A stretch of 64,000 nt of DNA from Plasmodiophora brassicae (lineage: Eukaryota; Endomyxa; Phytomyxea; Plasmodiophorida; Plasmodiophoridae). Shown here piece after piece: positions 10,576 through 19,934 of the stretch. The notes beneath the pieces were generated by a model. That model was not told where the DNA came from. It saw only the letters and a program-made list of their open reading frames with translations, and ran no database searches. The DNA is taken from the NCBI GenBank assembly GCA_039704465.1, contig JASFAU010000002.1, forward strand, positions 558,001 to 622,000, written 5' to 3'. Within the stretch, counting starts at the first letter, position 1. Each line of letters begins with the position of its first letter. The translations under genes were made by a program, and so were the position numbers.

Positions 10576-12300
10576 TCACTTGCCGTACCTTTCATCCCAG
10601 AACCAGAGCTGTATATGACACATGTGTTCAACCCCTAGGTAGTTACATCTCTCTCTCTCTCCGCACAACGAGAACGTACGTTTGCTGCCCATTTCGTGCC
10701 TTCGATGACTGGGCATCCCCCATGCAACGCGGACTGGTCGAGGTTGCCATCAGGTCGCATGCTGAAGAACAAGACGGCGCGCCCTTTCTTGGGCTGAATA
10801 CTCGGCGTATGAGTGCATTTCGTACCCAGCGCTTGCAGCCGTTACCTGGATCTTCATGGCACTGGACGAATTGGGGCACCCGTTCTCAATGAACGTGCTA
10901 TGTGCTCGAGGGAAGACCGTCTCGCCTCCATGGGCAACTGTTCATGCATGGTGAGTTGCACGCCGGGAGGCAGCAGCTTGTTACTGACCATCGTTCAAGT
11001 ACAGAAGCAATGTGGCGTACCGGTTGTGACCGGACTGAACGTGGCGGCTGTACCGTGTTGTTGCGGGCAGGAAGTAATCGTCCTGGCTATCATTTCAGGG
11101 TAGGTGCATGCAACCGTCGTTGATTTCACTGACATGTGGCTGATCTGCAACACAGGCGAACATCAATTCGACCTGGCGCTACAGTACCAATCATGGGCTA
11201 CTGACATTCTTGAGAGACATCATAGCGAAGCACTTGCATGTCTTCACAATGCTGCCTCCAGCGGTCCGCATCGAAAGGGATTTTCAGAAGATCAAAGGCG
11301 CGAATGAAAACGTTCTCGACAATGTTGGATGCTGTGGCGGACAGCCAGGTATTTGTCGACGTCCTCTCGTCGCTGACAACTACAGGTGACGATGCGCCGA
11401 ACCAAGATGTGCTGACAGTTGTTGACTTCACCAGGGACCTTGCTCGTACGGTTAGGACATGGGTTGGCATCGCTGTCGACGGGACCCACCTGTGCATTCC
11501 TCTAGAAGCCGCCAAATGGACGATATGGTCGCACTCGTCAGCGCTAAGAAAGTCCTCGATAACGAATACACGAGGCGCAACGGATTGGGTGACCATTTTC
11601 TGAACCCGCCTTCGTAACGGGGATAGTCCACCAGCCACCTCCACCTCGTGTTCGTGACCGATGGCAAATGGATCAGGTATCCATCTGGTTACAGGCCCAC
11701 GTGGATGGACGTTTATCCAAGGAATGCTATGCTTCTGAGACGATAACTGATGAGACTCGGAAAGCCAGAGAACGCTCAACGTCTGACCTTGTAGTACTCT
11801 TCATACCACGATGGACTGGCGAGGGAGTAAACGAAGTTGGGCGCGTTCTTCTCGATGAAAAACGACTTCACGGTTACTTGGGTGGAGGGCGCTCGCCAAC
11901 TCCCTGTTGAGTACGCATTAGGAATGGGTATACAAACCGGCCAGATGTGGAGCGGACACTGATGGCCGACCCAAGTCGAAAACTCCATGTCGCGACCCGA
12001 AGCAACTGACGCCATCCGGATATCCTGTCCGCCAGGACCGCGATAGTATAGGTCCAGTGTTTCGTTGTGCACATTGTAGAATGTCATGACGACTTCCGTG
12101 TGCCCTGCCGAGATCGCAGAGGAACGCTCCGTATGAGACCGAATGTATCGCTGTCGTTAAACGAGGATTACGCGAATGCGATGGACGCCACTACACAGAC
12201 AAACCTGCGCTGTATGGAATCGTGCATCGCGATCAACGCCAATAACGAAGGCAGCAACCAGCGCCGCAACAGCACTACTCGAGAAAACGGCAAGACGCAT
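10576..12300 (-). CDS. Membrane-anchored prolyl 4-hydroxylase with VHL-beta-like domain, copy A
   Basis: A 2-oxoglutarate/Fe(II) prolyl 4-hydroxylase predicted to sit in the ER membrane. Exon 1 is a signal anchor (MRLAVFSSSAVAALVAAF). The next exons give VMTFYNVHNETLDLYYRG...GHQ|WSWRAPSTQ, which aligns with the VHL beta domain. After the linker PWINVHPRGPVTRWIPDP come VFVIEDFLSADECDHIVHLA, the iron ligands in QEYQPHDDYF (HxD), RYATLLLYLNDG, GGETVFPRA, and the distal His in ALHGGCPVIEGTKWAAN, ending LWFWDERYGK. In copy A the VHL pocket Trp88 position is Tyr and the Ser111 position is Thr. Many short introns interrupt it. Paralogues lie at 17371 and 19935. Confidence 0.85.
10645..10666. repeat. 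Short (CT)n microsatellite
   Basis: A run of CT dinucleotides (catctctctctctctc) inside what I read as the last intron of prolyl 4-hydroxylase copy A. On the coding strand it is an AG run just after the GTACGT donor. Confidence 0.6.
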
Positions 12301-12400
12301 CGCGATACCGGGGGCACGTGTCAGATATCTACCAAAAGGAGAGACGAACCTGATTACGATCTGATCAAAAGAGTTGCTTTAGTAAAGAGTAGAAATGAGA

Positions 12401-13792
12401 TCAGTTGGAAACGGCGGTGATCTTGCCAAGCATGACGGCCGAGTTACCGTCCAGGAAGGCAATTCGGGACAGACCCTCGCAGTTCTTGAAGGTGTCGACA
12501 ACGAGCGGCTGGATGGGCTGGAAGACAACCTCGGCAGCCTCGTTGGCCTTCAGGGCGTGCGGGTCGTCGAGCTTCTTCTTACCGGTCTCCTTGCCGATCT
12601 TCCAGTTCAGCTTGGTGATCTTGCAAGCCGAGCGACCACATCGGACGAAGCCGATGGGCGTGTATCCGCACTTGATCTCTCCGGGAATGTCGAGCGTCTG
12701 GACCTGGGCGGTGAACTCCTTGACCGGCTTCAGGCCAGTGTCGTTCGCCAGGATCATGACGTCACCGACGCGGGGCATACGCTCCGACTTCAGGCCCTTG
12801 ATGTTCATACCGACGTTGTCACCAGTGCAGGCCTTCTCGACACGCTTGTGGTGCATTTCGACAGTGAAGACGGTGCCCTTGCACGGGTCGTTGGCCGTGT
12901 GGGTCGGCATGAAGATGACTTCCTGCTTAGGCAGGACGACACCCTGCTCGACACGCCCAGCAAGAACATCACCGATACCCTTGATCTTGTAGATACCGGA
13001 GATCGGGAGACGCAGAGGAGCGTCGTTCTTGCGGTCAGGCAGACCGCAGAAGTCGTTCAGGGCCTCCAGCAGCGTGTTGATGTGATGCTCCTTGCCGTTC
13101 GCGTCAACAACCTTAACGCCGTTCCACCAGGACATCTTGTCGGACTTCTTGACAAGGTTGTCACCCATCCAGCCCGAGATCGGCAGGACCGGGACACACT
13201 TCTCGACGAACTCCTTCTTCCAGCCGACCTTGACAAGCATGTTCCTCATCTCGTCGGCGATTTCCTGGTATCGCTCCTTCTTGTAGCCGGCCAAATCCGT
13301 GTCCATCTTGTTGATACCGACGATGAGCTGCTTGACACCGAGCAGGTTGATCAGACGGGCGTGCTGGCGCGTCTGACCCTGGATCTCACCAGCCTTGCGG
13401 TTACCCTTGGCAATAGAGACAGTGAAGTTGGCGTCGGCCGGCACCATCAGCAGGGCGACGTCGGCCTGGGCGGCACCGGAGATCATGTTCTTGATGAAGT
13501 CACGGTGACCGGGGGCGTCGATGATCGTGTAGTGCCACTTGTCGGTGAAGAACTCCTTCGTCGTGCAGGCGATCGTGATACCACGCTCACGCTCGTCCTT
13601 CTGTCGGTCCATGTAGAAAGCGAACGCGAACGACGACTTGCCGAGGACTTCGGCCTCCTGCTTCAGCTTCTCCATTTCACGTTCCGGGATACCACCCAGC
13701 TCGAACAGCAGGCGGCCGGTCGTGGTCGACTTGCCGGAGTCGACATGACCGCAGATGACGATCGACAGGTGGGTCTTTCCCTCGGTGGCCAT
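12401..13792 (-). CDS. EFL: EF-like translation elongation factor (EFL)
   Basis: GTPase that delivers aminoacyl-tRNA to the ribosome in lineages that lost EF-1alpha. It is a 463-residue intronless frame. GTP-binding motifs are GHVDSGKST (P-loop), DAPGH (G3) and NKMD (G4). Features that separate it from EF-1alpha include FAFYMDRQKDERERGITIAC, ADVALLMVPADANFT and GQTRQHARLINLLGVKQLI; these match what I know of EFL. The codon use is strikingly biased, as expected for a very highly expressed gene. I chose the Met at 13792 (MATEGKTHLSIVICGHVDSG), because upstream sequence in frame reads as non-conserved 5' UTR. The gene sits between two prolyl hydroxylase copies. Confidence 0.93.
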   Translation of the reverse strand: MATEGKTHLSIVICGHVDSGKSTTTGRLLFELGGIPEREMEKLKQEAEVLGKSSFAFAFYMDRQKDERERGITIACTTKEFFTDKWHYTIIDAPGHRDFIKNMISGAAQADVALLMVPADANFTVSIAKGNRKAGEIQGQTRQHARLINLLGVKQLIVGINKMDTDLAGYKKERYQEIADEMRNMLVKVGWKKEFVEKCVPVLPISGWMGDNLVKKSDKMSWWNGVKVVDANGKEHHINTLLEALNDFCGLPDRKNDAPLRLPISGIYKIKGIGDVLAGRVEQGVVLPKQEVIFMPTHTANDPCKGTVFTVEMHHKRVEKACTGDNVGMNIKGLKSERMPRVGDVMILANDTGLKPVKEFTAQVQTLDIPGEIKCGYTPIGFVRCGRSACKITKLNWKIGKETGKKKLDDPHALKANEAAEVVFQPIQPLVVDTFKNCEGLSRIAFLDGNSAVMLGKITAVSN

Positions 13793-14245
13793 CGCTGTTG
13801 TTGGTCGAGCGTCTCCCACACCAATCCGCACGCAAACGCGAAATGATTCGCCGCGGACTGCCGTGGCGGCCTTGGCCGAGCGGCAAAAATTTGCGCGGCG
13901 GAGACAGACCACGGACAGCAGGCAGCTCGGGACGAGTAAACAGGCGTTTTGTCAGGTAAACCGCTCGGATTCACGCAGTCCGGGCTCCGGTCGGAAGTTT
14001 CTCTGTACTCCAAAAAAGTCTAGAAATAATTCTACGACGACGAGCCCTAGTATATCGCACACTGGGGCAGCTGCGCATCACGAACGATGCTTCTCAGGTG
14101 CTCGTGAACGGCTCGCAGTCATGAAGCACGGTAGCGCCTGGTGCCGATCTCCGATGGGCCAGTAAATACTCGACAGAGATTTCGTACGTATTGTGCACTG
14201 TGATAGGACAACGGTGGTTCGGGAGGGCCCGGGTCGGATCGAGAT
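13793..14245. promoter_or_regulatory. Upstream region of the EFL gene
   Basis: About 450 bases between the EFL start and the STN1-like gene on the other strand. No motif-bearing frame is visible. A short AT-rich block (CTAGAAATAATTCTACG, 14021-14037) is the only obvious compositional feature and could be core promoter. Confidence 0.35.
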
Positions 14246-15138
14246 GTGCAAAGCCACAGCGCACCAATCCGCATCCCGATCCCGATCCGCGTGATATTCC
14301 GCCGTACGGGCGCGGCGCTCCCAAGAGGCCCGGCTCGCGCGCCCATGTCGGCCCTGCGCGTCACCCGGATCTTGTGGATAGCGGATTTATGGGCCGCCAC
14401 CATAACGCCCAACGATACGCTACTACTGGGCACCCCGCCGCTAGAGTTTCGTAGAGCCAGGTGCGCTCCCGGGGGTATGTGCAGGATGCCGCAGGGTGAC
14501 AGGTGCACGTTGATAGTATTGTCGGTGTCGTTATTCGCTGCTGGGAATTCGAGCCTAATCCCGGAACAATCATCTACGTTGTGGATGATGGGACGGGGCT
14601 GTTCGACGTTGCCGTTACGCCATACCAGTTGCAATATCGGGACACTAAACCGAGCGTTGGCGATATTGTCGATTTCTCGGGCTATATTGTGGCTAACGGC
14701 AACCATCGGCATCTTGAGTGTTCTGGGTTAGTGTCGACTCTATGATGGTCGTTGTATCATTGCGAGCCCCCACAGGTTTGATATCAAGCACGACCCAATG
14801 GAGGAGGTCTGTCGATGGTTCCAAATAGATCTGCTGTCCGTCGAATTGCCTGGCCGGTATTCCCTGTGATGTGACGATTGACGCAACCGCATGTGCTCAG
14901 GTACCGCACTGTTTATTTCAAAGTGTCAGAGAACACGTCAGCGCCCGCCACAGCTGATGACGTGTTCGACTGTATAAGTCGCTCCCCCACGGCCGTCTCG
15001 GTATCCGACATCGTGGAGCAGTTGCGATCCACTCCTGCCGTCATACAGGGATGCATTATGACGGTTACTGGTGTGCATGATATTGTGGTGGTTACCAGTA
15101 TTGACACTGCGGCAGTTACTGACTCAAGGGCGGATTAA
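14246..15138 (+). CDS. OB-fold plus winged-helix protein, probably STN1-like (CST telomere complex)
   Basis: STN1 is the RPA2-like subunit of the CST complex that limits telomere 3' overhangs. The OB-fold core reads SIVGVVIRCWEF, GTIIYVVDDGTGLFDVAV, VGDIVDFSGYIV; the DDGTG turn is diagnostic of RPA2/STN1 folds. The next exon has FDIKHDPMEEVCRWFQIDL, resembling the 'DP..E..hWl' stretch that follows the OB fold in STN1. The last exon (14878-15138) has a winged-helix-like pattern, DDVFDCISRSPTAVSVSDIVEQL. Upstream, WIADLWAATITPNDTLLLG looks like the N-terminal strand, but I could not find a phase-consistent splice joining it to the core. The start (14246 or 14345) is therefore uncertain, and RPA2 remains an alternative. 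Confidence 0.6.
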
Positions 15139-15183
15139 CGAGGTGGGCAGGACTCAATTGTTCACGGCCGCCGTGCCCAGTAA

Positions 15184-17087
15184 ATGAATATTCCAATTGA
15201 GACGAGGGGATGTCTCAGGCTCCATAGATCCGATGAGGTTGGCAGGCACGCGCCTCCTAGCGTAGTGCAGGTCCAGAAACGTTTCTGCATGGCCATGTCA
15301 TCGACACCTCGTCCGGCGCCAAACGGTGTCGATGTAAAGGCGGCCACCCGATTACAACTGGTGTGCACTCGGCGAAACCTAAACTGGACCGATGCGGTGC
15401 CGATCGTCGACGTTCGAAACGGCCTGCTGCGCACGTCGTCTGCGTTCATCATGTGCTCGCACACGTACTATTCGGAACCGACCTGCCCAGACGAGTTCAG
15501 CGTCCGATTCTGCTCTGTGCCGGACGATGACGTTCTGCAATTGGTCGACACGACCCAACTGGGTGCCACGATTCCCACTCCCTGGTGCGCACTGACAGCC
15601 GACCGTCTGTTGTTGATAAGTCTGACAGCGTCCCAAGGTTGCACAAGGACGTTCTGGAGGCATTTATGGAGTACCAGCGGGAGCGCCTTGCCGATCTGTC
15701 TGAAGTCGACGTTCCCGACGCATGCAGGATCGCAGGTATCAACGCGGGGATCGCGGCGCTTGCCCAGGTTGAACCAATGCTGATCAATGTCAACTGGGAG
15801 CGGAAAAGCCCAGCTCCTGCGTCCTGGACGTCAGCATTAGGACCCTGGTCATTGTACCGAGGCTCCTTGGGTGCAACTCGTATTCTGGTTTGCTCTCGGG
15901 AAACAGAATCTCGACCTGACGTCTTCGCCATCTTCCTCGACCTTGCTGCTAAGGTAGGCCTGCCTGCCTGGCTGGTTTGGTTTGCCTAATTGTGGTTGAT
16001 GGTCTGCGCCCTAGTCGGCCGTTCTGCTGCCCGCTGACCTTACGTCCGAGGCGCTCATGTTTGCATCGCAATACGATGACGACCCGAGTCATGTGTTCGC
16101 TCCTGATGCAGCACCTGCTAAAGAGTCGCCGAAAGCCGACGTCGTTAACCCTCTGCAACGCCCATCGCTGCTTCGGCGCTCGACACGGTTCGACTTCGCT
16201 GTCATTCCGGAACAGGCGCCGTCGATTGGCGGCGACACCCTTGCTGAAGAAGCTCACGAGAATCCGACGCGCGATACGCGTACAGCCGTTGGAGTAACGA
16301 GTTCGCCGATCACAGAAGTCGTCGCAGCATCGCCCGTCTCGCCCACAGACAAGGAGCCGGTGGGGGAGGACTTGAACGCCGGCGGGCACCATCAACTGTT
16401 CTCCAAGCACGGTGGACGGAAGTGCCACTACTGCCGCACGTCGCTTGTCGACCACAACCTGCATATCTGTGGCTGGTGCAACAGTGCGTTCTACTGCTCG
16501 ACCAAGTGCCTGAATGCCGACTGGAACCTGGGCCTACATCAGTACCTGTGCAAAGGTACCGTGTCAGCATCGATGCTTCCTGAGGGTTTCGTTCTAAGCG
16601 GTGGTTCCAGGGTTCGATCGTTCCGACGACCACATGATGCCGTCGTTCCTTAAGCCGTACGCGAACGCATTGAAGGACTTGGGACCAAGCGCTAGAGAAA
16701 TTGTACGTCTCAAATCGTCTGAAGTCATCCGAGGTTTGATCTGCCGTATGGGTTCAGTTTATGACGACTGGTGGTCGTGGGTTCTACTTGATTGACGCTC
16801 GCGGGGCGCCCCGTATCGATGTCAAGAACAGCCCCTGGGTCCCACAATCGGAACTGTTTTCCCATACGCTGGTCGCGTACTTCGCCAAGATCAACGCCGC
16901 CTCCATCGAGGACATGCTGGCGAGCTATTGCCCGCTGGTCGACTTCGTTGTCATGCTCAGGACGCCGACCATGCTGACGTTGCACATGGTCGCCATCCGC
17001 GACGTGCCCCACAACTCGAAGGATGCCGTCTGTTGCTGTCGCAATTGCATCGCGTCAGGAACCCTCGACAGCTACCTTGGCAAATGA
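15184..17087 (+). CDS. MYND zinc-finger protein
   Basis: The clear element is a MYND finger at about 16420-16550: CHYC, then CGWC, FYCSTKC and an H-x3-C end (LHQYLC), giving the C2-C2-YC-C-H-C order. MYND fingers bind proline-rich partners. Upstream frames (15184-15590 and 15620-15800, for example RLHKDVLEAFMEYQRERLADL) and a downstream frame (YLIDARGAPRIDV to LDSYLGK, stop 17087) have coding character and are joined here by inferred short introns. I recognise no catalytic domain, and no SET motifs flank the finger. The N-terminal section could be a separate gene. The region around the finger is acidic and Ser/Pro-rich. Confidence 0.55.
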
Positions 17088-17370
17088 CCATGGATGGTGC
17101 CCTGCTCGTCGTCGTCGGCATCCCGGATTCGTGGACGAATGGGATCCAGTTGACGCGGCATGTCGCTGCAGCCATATCTTCGGCCGATCGTTGTACCAGC
17201 ATTAACAATGCATGTGTTTGCTACCGTTGATTCGGATCGAGGGGAGGTCGCGATCCAGGGTAGAATCTGACCAGATACTTCGTGTGCTAGTGCTCTTGAT
17301 CGGTCAAGGCCGCCAGTGCGAACAGGGATACGACCAGCGCGCGTCCCAGAGAGTGACGACTGCTCTACTG

Positions 17371-19181
17371 ATGGCGACTTCCGACCAACGACGGCAATCG
17401 GATCAGGCTGCGGCCGCCAGCAATGCCAAATCGTCATCGCCGTCATCGAAACTAAGTGTCCCAGTTAAGATCGCCATTGTCGTTGCCGTCGTTGGTGTCG
17501 CGGTCTCGTTCGTCGCCCTGCGACACGACAGCGCTGTATCAACGCCAGTCAGGGACGACTCCCGCGCTATCGTCGCCCTGGAAGTTCGTTCCCTGCCGCA
17601 ATTGGGCCGATCCCGTTTGCTGATGCGCCTGCGATCGACAGGATGCCGGCGATAGCGACAAGACAACCGCGGGTGCTGACAAGGTGGCGAATCATCCCCA
17701 GGTGAATGTGACGTTCTACAACGTTCATCAGGAGCCCTGCGATATTCTGGTCCGCGGGCGTTTACTGTCACGTGACCGCCTTCGCAGTCTGACTCATGTT
17801 GGGGGCGACCCGCAGTGGACCAATGACGACGGAAAGGAGGTGAAGATGGAAACAATAGAGGCAGGCGGCAGCAGGGTATTCACCAGTTACGTCACCCACC
17901 TCTGTAAGGCAGGAGCGTCGTGGGCTTCTCGAACGCTCACTCGAACTGTGAAGGGATATGGAGGACGACGGCCAGCCAAGAGTACATCAAGTCTGTCCTG
18001 TTGGACACCCCGGGCACCTTCTACAGTTACTCCTCCGTCGACTCCTCGTTCCAGGAACAATACCAGAAGGCACGTCGCTTCTGGGTCTGGAACAGCCACT
18101 GAAGATCGCTGATGGGGACCTACAGGAGCATGGCTTTCCCTGGATCAATGTCGTCCCTCGTGGCCCGATGATCCGGTGGGTTCCCGATCCAGTCGCCGTT
18201 GGTCACGAGCAGACGTACGAGATCGGGCCCGGGTTCTACACGGAACGAGACGGCGTTCCCGATCCCGAGTCCAAGTTGAACATCACGCTCGTCACTGAGG
18301 CGGTCATCCCCAAGGTCTTCGTCATCGAAAACTTCCTCAGTGCCGACGAATGCGACCACATCGTCGAGCTCGCCATCCAGTCGGGGCAGATGAAGCGGTA
18401 TTTGGATATATCGTGCACCTCGGCTGAACCTGAATGACGAGCGGGGCACAGGTCGGGTGTGAAGACCACTGGGGAGTTGGTGCCGACGCGTACGTCGTAC
18501 CAGATGTGGCTCAAAGCAACCGAGACGAACATCATCGAGAACATATTCAAACGCGGGTACAACCTGATGCAAATCCCCTTCGGTACAGACTGGAACGTGT
18601 ACGGCGAAGAGCTCCAGGTCCTCCGGTACCAAGTCACTCAAGAATGTAAGCTCGCCTTGTGCCCATGTTGCCCAGCTGCCACCTAACTGCTACCGAACCA
18701 GATCAGCCTCATGTAGGACGGCACCATTGGTCTCCAGCGCGCACGCAGGAATCGTCCTGATCTGTCCACAGGAGGACTTCTTCAAGCCGACCGATTACCC
18801 GACCTACAAGGCGGTCCAGGCTGGCCAGAACCGATACGCAACGCTGTTCCTGTACCTCAGCGACGGTGGGCCGGTTGGGGGCCATCGACATGCCGACTCT
18901 AACTGACAACTCCTGGGTGCAGTTGACGAAGGTGGCGAAACGGTCTTCCCACGTGCCCATGGGACATACGTGGAAAATGCATGCCAGCACCCTGAGGGCG
19001 TCAAAGTCAAGGTGAATACGACGGAAGACTGCGCGAATCTGGTCTGACCTTGACGTAGGCGAAGAAGGGACGCGCCGCCCTGTTCTTCAGCATGCTGCCT
19101 GACGGGAACCTGGACACGAACTCGCTGCACGGCGGCTGTCCCGTTATCGAAGGCACGAAGTGGGCGGCCAACTTCTGGTGA
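17371..19181 (+). CDS. Membrane-anchored prolyl 4-hydroxylase with VHL-beta-like domain, copy B
   Basis: Starts MATSDQRRQSDQ, followed by a membrane helix (IAIVVAVVGVAVSFVAL, residues about 35-50). Spliced exons then give VNVTFYNVHQEPCDIL|WTNDDGKE, TSYVTHL|WIWRTTASQEY, the VHL-beta-like segment. Trp, Ser, His and Trp stand at the positions of VHL Trp88, Ser111, His115 and Trp117; the Tyr98 position is Met. The catalytic part has VFVIENFLSADECDHIVELA, QEYQPHEDFF (HxD iron ligands across an intron), RYATLFLYLSDG, GGETVFPRA and LHGGCPVIEGTKWAAN. It ends AANFW, about eight residues shorter than copies A and C, which end in an extra exon LWFWDERYG. Same orientation as copy C, 750 bases downstream. 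Confidence 0.85.
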
Positions 19182-19934
19182 TTCCTAGCCATTCCCGCCT
19201 GTTGGCACCGTGAACTGATTCGCGGGCATCGTGACTAGGCTTTGGGACCCGAAGTTTACCAACTGAACCGCCACTACCACACTGCAATACAGTTTTCCCC
19301 ATTCGGTTGTGTATTCATTCGCCTGGGACGGCCCCGCTTCGCGTTTGAACTTTCTATCGGGCGACTCCGGCTTGAGTGCATCGTCGCCAGGACGGGCCAT
19401 AGAGCTGCGAGCCCGGAAACGCCCCAGAACGGCACTGACACTCTGCCGCGTCGTCGTGCGACTCGCTCCACATTGCCCCAACGAGCGCATCAGGGTCTGC
19501 TGAACGATGATGAGTCGAGCACCGGCTGCTCATCTGCGAGAATAACTCACAACGCGGTAGTGACGGGGAGTTGCCCCCAGAATCGCATGTAATGCCTTAT
19601 GGTCCCGTTCTTATTCGCCCCGTATCTTGCACAGGATGTGACTATCGCGGGATAGTCACTTTCCCGTTCTAATCTGACGTGAATGGGGATAATTGTTCCT
19701 GGCTTCTTGTGACTAAAGTGGGCTTCATGACTATTTCAAGATGAGACTAAAGTGAGGTTTTCTGTAGTGGAAGCGAACATGGGACCCCCAAGTTCCTGTG
19801 ACAGGGAGGTGGGCGCCCCTCCAGGTTGGCGCACCTGAAAGGGAAAGCCGGACTATGTGACTGGGACGTACAGAAGAGGCTCACGCGACTCACAGTAGTG
19901 GACGTTGCTTCGTGCGACAATATAGTGCACAGCG
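19182..19934. other. Intergenic region between prolyl hydroxylase copies B and C
   Basis: About 750 bases. Frames on both strands from 19190 to 19590 lack motifs. The right half (19638-19760) holds a perfect inverted repeat and repeats of a TGACTAAAGTG-like word, so this part is probably the promoter of copy C. Confidence 0.4.
19638..19659. repeat. Perfect 9-bp inverted repeat
   Basis: GTGACTATC, GCGG loop, GATAGTCAC: two perfect 9-base arms with a 4-base loop. It lies about 275 bases before the start of prolyl hydroxylase copy C. Downstream come GTGACTAAAGTG (19710-19721) and GAGACTAAAGTG (19743-19754). It could be a bZIP-type dimer site or an RNA hairpin; the sequence alone does not decide. 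Confidence 0.6.

Noticed and set aside
12395..13846. A 483-codon plus-strand open frame antisense to EFL
   Set aside because: It is a mirror of the biased codon use of the EFL gene; its Leu/Val/Asp/Gly-rich product has no motifs.
14119..14712. A 197-codon minus-strand frame
   Set aside because: Antisense to the OB-fold gene, whose DDGTG core is diagnostic on the plus strand.
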